Of a stretch of 64,000 bases of DNA, positions 18,720-27,983 are shown piece by piece. The position numbers and the translations under genes were made by a program. Origin of the DNA: Gordonia shandongensis DSM 45094 (lineage in GTDB: Bacteria > Actinomycetota > Actinomycetes > Mycobacteriales > Mycobacteriaceae). The stretch lies in contig NZ_AUHE01000018.1 in assembly GCF_000423025.1 (NCBI RefSeq), positions 1 to 64,000 of the forward strand, in the 5' to 3' direction. Under the pieces are notes generated by a model that was not told the origin of the DNA, made no database searches, and worked only from the letters and a program-made list of their open reading frames with translations. How positions within the stretch are numbered: position 1 is the first letter of the stretch; each line of letters opens with the position of its first letter.

Positions 18720-19468
18720 GCGACCGGAGCGGGCGCGTTCTGGCGATCGACACGGCGACCTCGGCGGTGGTGACCGGGGTCGTGGAGTTCGCGGGCGCCG
18801 ATGTCACGGCGATCGACACGCTCGCGGAGCGGGTCGTGACCGATCAGCGCAGGCACGCCGAGGTCCTGACCACGCTGATGCGCGAGGTGCTCGACGAGTC
18901 GGGGACCGCCCCCACCGATCTGCGCGCCGTGGTGGTGGGCTGCGGTCCCGGACCGTTCACCGGACTGCGGGTGGGGATGGCGACCGGCGCCGCGTACGCC
19001 GATGCCCTGGGCTTGCCGGCGTACGGCGTCGGGACTCTCGATGCGATCAATGACGCTGCCGACACGGCCGCTGCCGAGACAGCCGAGCGGGCGGGGACCG
19101 GAATCCGTCGACTCGTGCTCACCGACGCCCGCCGCCGTGAGGTCTACTGGGCCCTCTACGAGGGGGTCGAGCAGATCATCGGGCCGGAGGTGAGCGCTCC
19201 CGACTCGCTGGTCGGCCGACTCGCCGAGCGTCCGCCGGAGACCGTGATCGGCGAATCGCGGTTCGCCGAGCGGTTCGGCGCCCGGGGCGTCGACCTGGTG
19301 GCGCCGACGTCGGCGTCGCTCGTGCGGTGCGCCGGCGACCGGATCGTCGCCCGCGCGGACGCGGCCCCGTTGACGCCGCTGTACCTGCGGCGTCCCGACG
19401 CCGTCGAACTCAAGGACCAGAAGCGCAAGGCGCTGCTCCCGCCGCCGCCCGAGAGGCCGGCCCCGTGA
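18716..19468 (+). CDS. tsaB: tRNA t6A synthesis protein TsaB
   Basis: The 250-residue protein has an ASKHA fold and scaffolds TsaD in t6A synthesis. It begins [19 protein letters not shown] and holds the family motif [20 protein letters not shown] near residue 70. ATG 18716 overlaps the tsaE stop. GTG 18704 in frame is possible. The C-terminal 60 residues are poorly conserved and Pro-rich ([11 protein letters not shown]), where short GTGACCGGCCCC-type units duplicate into the start of rimI. Confidence 0.92.
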   Translation: MSDRSGRVLAIDTATSAVVTGVVEFAGADVTAIDTLAERVVTDQRRHAEVLTTLMREVLDESGTAPTDLRAVVVGCGPGPFTGLRVGMATGAAYADALGLPAYGVGTLDAINDAADTAAAETAERAGTGIRRLVLTDARRREVYWALYEGVEQIIGPEVSAPDSLVGRLAERPPETVIGESRFAERFGARGVDLVAPTSASLVRCAGDRIVARADAAPLTPLYLRRPDAVELKDQKRKALLPPPPERPAP

Positions 19469-19971
19469 CCGGCCCCGTGACCGACCCCGTGGTCGACGCC
19501 CTGACGCGGGCCGACCTGCCGCGCTGCGTCGAGGTGGAACGCGCACTGTTCGCCGACGAGTCACCGTGGTCGATGGACGCCTTCGTCTCCGAGCTGAGCG
19601 CACCCCACACCACCTACGTGGCGGTGCGTCCGGCCGCGGGCGCCCCGATCGCCGGATACGCGGGGATCAGCGTGCTCGGTCCGCCCGGGGACCAGGAGTG
19701 CGAGGTGCACACGGTCGCCGTGGCGTCCGAGCACCGCGGGGCAGGCTACGGGCGGCTCCTCGTCGACGCGCTCCTCGAGGTCGCCGACGCCGCGGGCGCC
19801 CCGGTGTTCCTGGAGGTGCGGACGGGGAACGCCGTCGCGATCGCGTTGTACAAGAGCGTGGGATTCACCGTCGCCGGTCTGCGCCGCAACTACTATCAAC
19901 CGTCCGGAGCCGATGCGTACACGATGGTGCGCGACGCGCGATCCGGGACGTCGGAAGGGCGTGGGGACTGA
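19465..19971 (+). CDS. rimI: Ribosomal protein S18 N-acetyltransferase-like GNAT
   Basis: The 168-residue GNAT enzyme has the acetyl-CoA loop [18 protein letters not shown] and the motif B strand [31 protein letters not shown] near the start is typical of RimI, the S18 N-alpha-acetyltransferase. In actinobacteria the position between tsaB and tsaD is standard. The start is GTG 19465, overlapping the tsaB stop. A 12-bp duplication puts VTGPVTDP at the N-terminus. Confidence 0.9.
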   Translation: MTGPVTDPVVDALTRADLPRCVEVERALFADESPWSMDAFVSELSAPHTTYVAVRPAAGAPIAGYAGISVLGPPGDQECEVHTVAVASEHRGAGYGRLLVDALLEVADAAGAPVFLEVRTGNAVAIALYKSVGFTVAGLRRNYYQPSGADAYTMVRDARSGTSEGRGD

Positions 19972-20999
19972 TGATCGTGATGGGCATCGAGAGCTCGTGC
20001 GACGAGACCGGTGTCGGCGTCGTGTCGTGGGACGGTCGGGGGGCCGAACTGCTTGCCGACGAGGTGGCCTCGAGCGTCGACGAGCATGCCCGCTACGGCG
20101 GTGTGGTGCCCGAGGTGGCCTCCCGCGCCCACCTGCAGGCGATGGTGCCCACGATGCAGCGGGCACGCGAGGCCGCGGGGATCGACCGACCGGATGCGAT
20201 CGCGGTGACGATCGGCCCGGGGCTGGCCGGAGCGCTGCTCGTGGGGGTCGCCGCGGCCAAGGCCTATGCGCTGGCCTGGGACGTCCCGCTGTACGCCGTG
20301 AATCACCTCGGCGGTCACGTGGCGGTCGACACGCTGGAGCACGGGCCGATGCCGGCGTCGGTGGCCTTGCTGGTGTCCGGCGGACACACGCATCTGTTGG
20401 GGGTCGAGGATCTGTCGCGGCCGATCGTGGAGTTGGGGACCACCGTCGACGACGCCGCGGGGGAGGCCTTCGACAAGGTGGCGCGGCTGCTCGGTCTGGG
20501 ATATCCGGGCGGTCCGGCGCTCGACGCCGCGGCCGGCGAAGGCGATCCGGAGGCCATCGACTTCCCGCGCGGCATGACCGGTCCGCGGGACGCCCCGTAC
20601 GACTTCTCGTTCAGCGGGCTCAAGACGGCGGTCGCCCGCTATGTGGAGGGACGTGTGCGCAGCGGCGGGTCGGTGTCGATCCCGGACGTGGCCGCATCGT
20701 TCCAGGAGGCGGTCGCCGACGTGCTGACGGCCAAGGCGATGCGGGCCTGCCGCGATCGTGGCGTGGAGACGCTGGTGTTGGGCGGCGGTGCGACGGCGAA
20801 TTCGCGGATCCGGTCGCTGGCGCAGGAGCGGGCGGAGGCGGCGGGCATCGACTTGCGGGTCCCGAAACCGCGGCTGTGCACCGACAACGGTGTCATGGTG
20901 GCGGCGCTCGGCGCCCACGTGATCGCCGGCGGAGCGCCGCCGTCGCCGTTGACGGTGGCGACCGATCCGGGGATGAGCGTTCAGATCAGCAAGCTCTGA
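19971..20999 (+). CDS. tsaD: tRNA N6-threonylcarbamoyltransferase TsaD
   Basis: The 342-residue catalytic subunit transfers the threonylcarbamoyl group to A37 of tRNA. It shows [15 protein letters not shown], the metal-binding [16 protein letters not shown] and NHLGGHV histidines, SGGHTHLL and [14 protein letters not shown] 19971 shares one base with the rimI stop (TGATG). The gene ends just before the groES promoter region. Confidence 0.96.
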   Translation: MIVMGIESSCDETGVGVVSWDGRGAELLADEVASSVDEHARYGGVVPEVASRAHLQAMVPTMQRAREAAGIDRPDAIAVTIGPGLAGALLVGVAAAKAYALAWDVPLYAVNHLGGHVAVDTLEHGPMPASVALLVSGGHTHLLGVEDLSRPIVELGTTVDDAAGEAFDKVARLLGLGYPGGPALDAAAGEGDPEAIDFPRGMTGPRDAPYDFSFSGLKTAVARYVEGRVRSGGSVSIPDVAASFQEAVADVLTAKAMRACRDRGVETLVLGGGATANSRIRSLAQERAEAAGIDLRVPKPRLCTDNGVMVAALGAHVIAGGAPPSPLTVATDPGMSVQISKL

Positions 21000-21029
21000 G
21001 CGAACCGGCGCATTTCGCACACCCTCCCC

Positions 21030-21058
21030 TTGAGTGCTGGCACTCGGATGGGTAGAGT
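21030..21058 (+). promoter_or_regulatory. groES promoter
   Basis: A -35 TTGAGT (21030-21035) and a -10 TAGAGT (21053-21058) are separated by 17 bp. They overlap the CIRCE operator, so HrcA binding would block RNA polymerase. The resulting leader would be about 95 bases. Confidence 0.65.
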
Positions 21059-21063
21059 GCTAG
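21037..21063. promoter_or_regulatory. CIRCE operator (HrcA site)
   Basis: CTGGCACTC, nine bases, then GAGTGCTAG: one mismatch between the arms of the consensus inverted repeat. The left arm also takes part in a nested palindrome, GAGTGCTGGCACTC, at 21032-21045. HrcA repression of chaperonin genes through this element is well established. Confidence 0.92.
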
Positions 21064-21161
21064 TTGGCTCCGATGCACTGCCGCGGCACCCGCGACGACG
21101 TGGCATGCGACCGGTGCCGCGAACTTTCAATCAGTGATCATGAAGGAAAAGGACTGACATC

Positions 21162-21458
21162 GTGGCGAGTGTGAACATCAAGCCGCTTGAGGACAAGATC
21201 CTCGTTCAGACCGTCGAGGCTGAGACCACCACTGCCTCCGGCCTGGTCATCCCGGACTCCGCGAAGGAGAAGCCGCAGGAGGGCAAGGTCATCGCCGTGG
21301 GCGACGGCCGCGTCACCGACCAGGGCAACCGGATTCCGGTGGAGGTCAAGGAAGGCGACACCGTCATCTACAGCAAGTACGGTGGCACCGAGATCAAGTA
21401 CGCCGGTGAGGAGTACCTCATCCTGTCGGCGCGCGACATCCTCGCGGTGATCGGCTGA
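21162..21458 (+). CDS. groES: Co-chaperonin GroES (Cpn10)
   Basis: The 98-residue protein caps GroEL chambers. It begins with GTG ([16 protein letters not shown]) and holds the mobile loop [19 protein letters not shown] and C-terminal [16 protein letters not shown]. The Shine-Dalgarno is within GAAGGAAAAGGA. A strong hairpin follows immediately, and the next gene is whiB3 on the other strand. A groEL1 gene, which follows groES in M. tuberculosis, is therefore absent here. Confidence 0.97.
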   Translation: MASVNIKPLEDKILVQTVEAETTTASGLVIPDSAKEKPQEGKVIAVGDGRVTDQGNRIPVEVKEGDTVIYSKYGGTEIKYAGEEYLILSARDILAVIG

Positions 21459-21480
21459 TACAGCCGACACGACGACTGAC

Positions 21481-21515
21481 GACGCAGCCCCGGTCATCAT
21501 GACCGGGGCTGCGTC
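21481..21515. terminator. groES terminator hairpin
   Basis: Two 17-base arms, beginning GACGCAGCCCCGGTCA on the left, pair perfectly around a single central base. In RNA the effective stem is about 15-16 bp with a 3-5 base loop. It has no run of T, as is common in actinobacteria. It lies between convergent groES and whiB3 and can serve both. Confidence 0.85.
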
Positions 21516-21575
21516 TCGTTCGGGGCCTGCCGCGCCTTCGGCCCGCAGCCGGTGAGGTGCGGGCCGCGACGGCTG

Positions 21576-21872
21576 TCAGCCGGCGATGCGATGGGGGGTG
21601 CGGCGACGCAGCAGATTGCGCTCCGACTCGGTGAGGCCGCCCCAGATGCCGTACGGTTCGTCGACGCGCAGTGCGTGACTGCGGCACTGCTCCAGAACGG
21701 GGCACGCCGCGCACACCTGCTTGGCGCGGCGCTCGCGCCGCATGCGGGCCGCGCCGCGCTCCCCCTCGGGATGGAAGAAGATCGACGACTCCAGACCGCG
21801 GCAGTTGCCGTTCATCTGCCAATTCCAGAAATCGGAGTTCGGGCCGGGCAGTTTATCGATTGTGGTCGTCAA
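21576..21872 (-). CDS. whiB3: WhiB3-type iron-sulfur transcription regulator
   Basis: The 98-residue Wbl protein has the four cluster cysteines (about positions 24, 54, 57 and 63), the GIWGGLTESER turn and a basic C-terminal RRRTPHR. The N-terminal LPGPNSDFWNWQMNG and SSIFFHPEGERG match WhiB3, a redox and metabolic regulator. The start is TTG at 21872, chosen because AGGAG lies six bases upstream and it begins the conserved region. Rv3416 occupies the same place in M. tuberculosis. Confidence 0.9.
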   Translation of the reverse strand: MTTTIDKLPGPNSDFWNWQMNGNCRGLESSIFFHPEGERGAARMRRERRAKQVCAACPVLEQCRSHALRVDEPYGIWGGLTESERNLLRRRTPHRIAG

Positions 21873-22277
21873 TCTTCGCTCCTGAATACTTGACGCTTTC
21901 GCTGACGAGGCTCACGGTATGCGGGCGCTGAAAAGCGAGTCAAACCCGTGAATTCGGTGGACTGCGCGCAATCGAAGCGGGGTTCGGTGAACTGCGGGTG
22001 TCGTGATGTGGACCACGTCGCATCGAGGCGGTGGCCGGAGTTCACCTCAGATATGCGTCCGTGACCTGCGCAAATAGTGGACGGGGCTGCGGATGCGGGG
22101 TGGCGAATCCGGTCACCGGCGGCGATGGGATGATGTATTCCGATCCGACGAAGGTTACGGGCATATTGCCGTGCGATGGAGTGCGCGGCAATCATGTCTT
22201 ACAGCGATCACCATGTGTTAGCCCAAATGCAATCTGCGCACACGCGTTTCACGGTGTGTCGGAAAGGTGTGTCGAGA
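21873..22277. other. 405-bp intergenic region between divergent genes
   Basis: This stretch separates whiB3 from the Rv3415c-like gene and is less G+C-rich than its surroundings. It should hold the promoters of both genes. An eight-base inverted repeat, GGTGAACT (21986-21993) and AGTTCACC (22039-22046), is visible but widely spaced. I see no convincing gene in it. Confidence 0.5.
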
Positions 22278-23114
22278 ATGTCGACCGAATGGCAGGAAGC
22301 GTTCGGCACGCCCGCACCGACGGGGGCGCCCGCCGGCGCCGACGCGTGGGCTCGCATCGTGGCGCTCGGCGGCTCGGGCCGCGCCGCAGCGGCCCGAACC
22401 GCGGTCACGCGACTGGGCGCCGGCGGTGCCGACCCGGCCGTCATCGCGTTGGCGTTGGCCACTCGCGGCTCACTGACCCGACAGGCGGGGCGGCACCGCA
22501 CGGCGCGCATCGATGACGGCGCGGCACTGGCGAGGGTGTCGCCGGCCGGCGGGGCGGACGACCGGTGGACGCGCGCGGCCCGCGTCGACGCCCTGATCGG
22601 TCTCGCCGCCGACGGTCTCGGCATCGGCGACCTCACCGGCACGCGCCGGTTCCTCGAGTGCGCCGAGGAGATCCTCGACGCGCCGGCGGCGGCATCCGTC
22701 GGTCGGCCGACCGACCCGGCGGCAGCGTGGATCACCGAGGGGCGTCCGGCGCTGCGCGCCGGCTGGGTCCGCGCCGAACTTGCGCTGTACACCGCCGACC
22801 CGGCGGCGCTCGCGCACGCGGACGCCGCCGCGGCGCTCGCGGCCGAGGCCCCGTCGGAGCGACATCGGCTCAAAACCGCGCTGATCGGCGCGGCGGCCCG
22901 CGCCGCGGCGGGCGACTTGCCGGCCGCCGAAGCGTGCGCGCGCGACGTCGCCGACCGGTGTCGACAGGCGGGACTGGCACCGCTGGAATGGGCGGCGCGG
23001 AGCCTGTTGGCCGGGGTCGCCGAGAACGGCTCGGATGACGCGATCCGGGCAGACGTGCTGCACGGGACCCTCGTCGCAAACGGGATGCCGTTCGCGCCAT
23101 TGGCGGGTGAGTGA
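22278..23114 (+). CDS. Rv3415c-like helical-repeat protein
   Basis: The 278-residue protein is very Ala-rich and built of paired helices in the style of TPR repeats, for example RTAVTRLGAGGADPAVIALAL and RFLECAEEILDA. There is no signal peptide or catalytic motif. ATG 22278 is preferred over earlier in-frame ATGs because STEWQEAFG is a plausible soluble start and GGAAAGG lies upstream. The position between whiB3 and sigD matches Rv3415c. Function unknown. Confidence 0.7.
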   Translation: MSTEWQEAFGTPAPTGAPAGADAWARIVALGGSGRAAAARTAVTRLGAGGADPAVIALALATRGSLTRQAGRHRTARIDDGAALARVSPAGGADDRWTRAARVDALIGLAADGLGIGDLTGTRRFLECAEEILDAPAAASVGRPTDPAAAWITEGRPALRAGWVRAELALYTADPAALAHADAAAALAAEAPSERHRLKTALIGAAARAAAGDLPAAEACARDVADRCRQAGLAPLEWAARSLLAGVAENGSDDAIRADVLHGTLVANGMPFAPLAGE

Positions 23115-23269
23115 ATGTCGACTCGCTACGCTGGATTGATGACTGGCCGCAGGTGGGTCCCGATGGAGCGGGCGTCCGACGTGCTCTCAGCAGTCGTTCC
23201 CGGAGGCGTCGATTGCGGCGTTTCCGGCGATATCTTCCGTAGGCGTAACACTTCGACGGCTCGGCAGCG

Positions 23270-23845
23270 ATGAAACTGACAGGTGATGCGTTGGGCCAAG
23301 CGGTCCGAGCGGCAGCAGAAGGCGACCGCGCTGCGCTGACCTCAGTTCTCGAGAGTGTGCGCGAGCCAGTCCTGCGCTACTGCCGGGGACGCATGGGTGC
23401 CGGAGAACGCCATCTGTTCTCCGCCGACGATGTGGCTCAGGAGGTGTTGATGGCGGTGATGACGGCACTGCCCCGGTACGAAGACCAGGGGCGGCCCTTC
23501 ATGGCATTCGTCTACGGCATCGCCTCCCACAAGGTGGCCGATGCGATGCGCTCGGCGGCCCGCATCAAAGCGGATCCGGTGGACGAGGTCCCCGACTCCC
23601 TCGACTTCTCCGGCGGTCCCGAGCAGGCGGCCCTCGAATCGGACGCCTCCCGCCGGATGCGCGAGCTCCTCGAGCATCTCCCGGAGAAGCAACGCGAGAT
23701 CCTCGTGCTGCGCCTGGTGGTCGGCCTGTCGGCCGAAGAGACCGCCGAAATGGTCGGCAGCAGCGCGGGGGCCGTTCGCGTGGCTCAACATCGGGCCCTG
23801 ACGAAGCTGAAGAAGATCATGACCCCAGGAGGTGAGCGTCGATGA
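23270..23845 (+). CDS. sigD: ECF sigma factor SigD
   Basis: The 191-residue sigma-70 family protein has region 2 (LFSADDVAQEVLMAVMTALPRY and FMAFVYGIASHKVADAMR) and region 4 (LLEHLPEKQREILVLRLVVG, then a helix-turn-helix SAEETAEMVGSSAGAVRVAQ). It lacks the C-terminal extensions of other ECF groups, in keeping with SigD. The downstream gene, overlapping by ATGA, encodes its membrane anti-sigma factor. Confidence 0.92.
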   Translation: MKLTGDALGQAVRAAAEGDRAALTSVLESVREPVLRYCRGRMGAGERHLFSADDVAQEVLMAVMTALPRYEDQGRPFMAFVYGIASHKVADAMRSAARIKADPVDEVPDSLDFSGGPEQAALESDASRRMRELLEHLPEKQREILVLRLVVGLSAEETAEMVGSSAGAVRVAQHRALTKLKKIMTPGGERR

Positions 23846-24642
23846 GCGACCATCGGGACGAGACCGACCCCATCGACGTTGGCGCCGTGCGCCGCGACGA
23901 CGCATTCCTCGATGACCTCGCGGCCGGTCGTGCCGCGCGCATCGAGACGGACGCGGAGTACGAGCTCGCGGGCTTGATCGCCGCGTGGCGTGCCGACGCC
24001 CAGTCCGGCGGCGTGCCGACGACGCCCACCGCCGACGAGGTGGTGCGCGCCATCGCCGCCGACGACGAGCGCGATCGTCGCGGCGGCCTCGCCCGCCGCC
24101 TCCGCATCGTCTCCGGTGCGGCCGCGATCCTGGCGGTCGCCGGAGCGGGCCTCCTGGTCCTCTCGGAGGGCTCGCAGCCGGGCGATCCGCTGTGGTCGGT
24201 GAAACAGGTCGTCTTCTCCGAGCAGGCGCAGCAGACGCAGGCTCGGATGAACGCCGAGGACAGCCTCTCGGGTGCGCAGGCGGCGTACGCCTCCGGCGAC
24301 ACCGTGCGCGCACGGGAACTGCTCGAGAAGGCCGAAGCCGACATCACTCCGCTCCGCGACGAGAAGGAGGCGGCGTCCCTGCGTCGACGGATCGATGCGC
24401 TCCGCGCCCAGCATCCGACGACCAAGCCGACGTCGCCGACCGTGGACTCGTCGCCGACCGCGCCGAGCGACACCGACACCGTCGATGACCCGGATCCGAG
24501 CGACTCGGACTCCTCGGAGCCCTCGACGCCGTCGGAGAGCTCGTCCTCGTCGCGTCCGTCGACATCGAAGACCTCGCCGCGGCCCACCGGATCGACGACC
24601 TCGCTGCCGTCGAGCGACGCGCCGACCTCGTCGGTGCGCTGA
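23842..24642 (+). CDS. rsdA: Anti-sigma-D factor RsdA
   Basis: The 266-residue membrane protein begins with an acidic segment containing DDAFLDDLAAGR, the SigD-binding motif of RsdA. One transmembrane helix follows at about 93-112 (IVSGAAAILAVAGAGLLVLS). The extracytoplasmic part carries a helical region (about 120-190) and an extremely Ser/Thr/Pro/Asp-rich tail of about 75 residues. Regulated proteolysis releases SigD in the known system. The ATGA overlap with sigD supports equimolar production. Confidence 0.9.
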   Translation: MSDHRDETDPIDVGAVRRDDAFLDDLAAGRAARIETDAEYELAGLIAAWRADAQSGGVPTTPTADEVVRAIAADDERDRRGGLARRLRIVSGAAAILAVAGAGLLVLSEGSQPGDPLWSVKQVVFSEQAQQTQARMNAEDSLSGAQAAYASGDTVRARELLEKAEADITPLRDEKEAASLRRRIDALRAQHPTTKPTSPTVDSSPTAPSDTDTVDDPDPSDSDSSEPSTPSESSSSSRPSTSKTSPRPTGSTTSLPSSDAPTSSVR

Positions 24643-24661
24643 ACCGCGGCCCCGAACGGCG

Positions 24662-24697
24662 AAAGTCGGCCGGGGTGACCCCGACCGGCCGCCGCGC
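24662..24697. terminator. Possible bidirectional terminator
   Basis: An imperfect G+C-rich inverted repeat around GGCCGGGGTGACCCCGACCG lies between the convergent rsdA and DUF5319 genes. No T run follows. Confidence 0.45.
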
Positions 24698-24708
24698 GTG
24701 GAAGCGGC

Positions 24709-25095
24709 TCAGTACCGCTCGTGAAAGCGCAGGGACGCGTCGGCGTAGCCCCGGCAGTACTCCCACGTGACGTAGTCGTCCGGATGCGGATCGACGGCGG
24801 GTTCGTGCGGGCGCACGGAGCCGTCGACGAGCAGCTGGCGCAGGTTCGCGCGCAGCATGTCCCAGTCGTGGTAGTGATCTTCCCGACAGTCCTCGCACAT
24901 CACGACGAGGCCGCGGATGCCGCGGGGCGACAGGAGTCGCTGATAGACGCTCAGATCGGCCAGATCCTCTTCGACCGCGGCTCGTTCGGCCTCGTCAAGG
25001 GGGATTCCCGGATCGATCGCATCGAGTGCCGAGGCAGGATCGTCCGGGTCGTCGGCGAAGGGGTCCGGCGGGAGTCCGGGGAACTGGTCATGCAC
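24709..25095 (-). CDS. DUF5319 protein, Rv3412 homologue
   Basis: The 128-residue protein begins VHDQFPGLPPDPFADDP. It has a CEDCREDHYHDWDMLRANL block (about 75-93) with a Cys-x-x-Cys pair and His residues that could bind a metal, and a terminal VTWEYCRGYADASL. These are hallmarks of the actinobacterial DUF5319 family found next to guaB. GTG 25095 matches the family start. GTG 25104 is an alternative. Role unknown. Confidence 0.85.
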   Translation of the reverse strand: MHDQFPGLPPDPFADDPDDPASALDAIDPGIPLDEAERAAVEEDLADLSVYQRLLSPRGIRGLVVMCEDCREDHYHDWDMLRANLRQLLVDGSVRPHEPAVDPHPDDYVTWEYCRGYADASLRFHERY

Positions 25096-25116
25096 GCCTT
25101 CCACCGTAGCCGATGA

Positions 25117-26673
<1,557 letters not shown>

Positions 26674-26732
26674 GCGGGCGGCGGCCTTCGCCGCGCCGTG
26701 CTCACCGACAGTTTGATCAGAAAGGCGCAACA

Positions 26733-27899
26733 GTGCGTGACCTCGTCGAGTTCGGCATGGGCCGGACGGCCCGTCGGACGTACGAACTGGAAGACATCTC
26801 GATCGTCCCGTCCCGTCGGACGCGGTCGTCGAAGAACGTCTCGACGGCCTGGCAGATCGATGCCTACCGGTTCGACTCGCCGATCCTGAACCATCCCACC
26901 GACGCCCTCGGGTCCCCGGAGTCGGCGATCGAGATGGGACGGCTCGGGGCGCTCGGCGTGCTCAACGGCGAGGGACTGTGGGCGCGGCACGAGAACGTCG
27001 AGGAGAAGATCGCCGAGCTCGTCGAGGTGGCGGAGAAGGATCCGGACCCGTCGGCGGCGATCCGTCGTCTGCAGGAGCTGCATCGGGCGCCGATCGACGT
27101 GGACCTGCTGGGTCGTGCGGTGGCGCAGGTCCGCGAGGCCGGTGTCACGACGGCGGTGCGGGTCAGTCCCCAGCACGCCCCCGATCTCACGCCGGCGTTG
27201 ATCGCGGCCGGCGCCGAGATCCTGGTGGTGCACGGGACGATCATCTCCGCGGAACACGTGGTGCTCGTCGATCGCGGGGCCGACGACGGGTTGGTGGCCG
27301 AGCCGCTCAACCTCAAGACGTTCATCTCCGATCTGGACATCCCGGTGATCGCCGGCGGCGTCCACGATCACCGCACCGCGCTGCACCTCATGCGGACGGG
27401 GGCGGCCGGAGTGATCGTGGGGTACGGCTCCACCGAGGGCTCCACGACCACCGGCGAGGTGCTGGGAATCGGCGTGCCGATGGCGACGGCCATCGCGGAT
27501 GCGGCGGCGGCGCGGCGGGACTATCTCGACGAGACCGGCGGCCGGTACGTGCACGTCATCGCCGACGGCGACATCCACGCCTCCGGCGATCTGGCGAAGG
27601 CCGTCGCGTGCGGTGCGGACGCCGCGGTGTTGGGTACGCCGCTGGCGGCGGCGGCCGAGGCGCCGGGGCGGGGCTGGTTCTGGCCGTCGGCGGCCGCCCA
27701 TCCGGACACTCCGCGCGGGGCGCTGCTGCAGGTGGCCCTCGACGAGGGGCGGCCGTCGCTGGAGACGGTGCTCAACGGACCGTCGGACGATCCGGACGGT
27801 CTGTTGAATCTGGTGGGCGGGCTGCGTCGGTCGATGGCGAAGGCCGGGTACAGCGATCTCAAGGAGTTCCAGAAGGTGGGGCTCTCGGTCCGCGCCTGA
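26733..27899 (+). CDS. guaB3: GuaB3-type IMP dehydrogenase family protein
   Basis: The 388-residue protein starts with GTG (VRDLVEFGMGRTARRTYELED) and lacks CBS domains. It has the FMN/phosphate barrel motifs VIAGGVHDHRTALHLMRTGA and VGYGSTEGS. The site of the catalytic Cys loop differs from GuaB, as in the Rv3410c family, whose exact reaction was long unclear. It follows guaB by 59 bases. A GCCGGA/TCCGGC hairpin lies after its stop. Confidence 0.9.
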   Translation: MRDLVEFGMGRTARRTYELEDISIVPSRRTRSSKNVSTAWQIDAYRFDSPILNHPTDALGSPESAIEMGRLGALGVLNGEGLWARHENVEEKIAELVEVAEKDPDPSAAIRRLQELHRAPIDVDLLGRAVAQVREAGVTTAVRVSPQHAPDLTPALIAAGAEILVVHGTIISAEHVVLVDRGADDGLVAEPLNLKTFISDLDIPVIAGGVHDHRTALHLMRTGAAGVIVGYGSTEGSTTTGEVLGIGVPMATAIADAAAARRDYLDETGGRYVHVIADGDIHASGDLAKAVACGADAAVLGTPLAAAAEAPGRGWFWPSAAAHPDTPRGALLQVALDEGRPSLETVLNGPSDDPDGLLNLVGGLRRSMAKAGYSDLKEFQKVGLSVRA

Positions 27900-27909
27900 C
27901 GTGCGTGGC

Positions 27910-27928
27910 CGCCGGAGACGGTCCGGCG
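27910..27928. terminator. Weak hairpin after guaB3
   Basis: CGCCGGA and TCCGGCG pair with a five-base loop, 11 bases after the guaB3 stop and before the choD promoter. There is no T run. Confidence 0.45.
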
Positions 27929-27950
27929 ACTTAGCCTGCGCTTACTATCC

Positions 27951-27972
27951 CTAATGAGACAATAGTCATTAG
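27951..27972. promoter_or_regulatory. choD operator-like palindrome and promoter
   Basis: CTAATGA and TCATTAG are perfect inverted arms around GACAATAG. The right arm overlaps a -10-like TAGTAT (27970-27975) that would start transcription just before the choD ATG. This is the placement expected for a TetR- or MarR-type repressor. The sequence does not fit the KstR half-site pattern I know. Confidence 0.65.
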
Positions 27973-27983
27973 TATGGTTCGCT

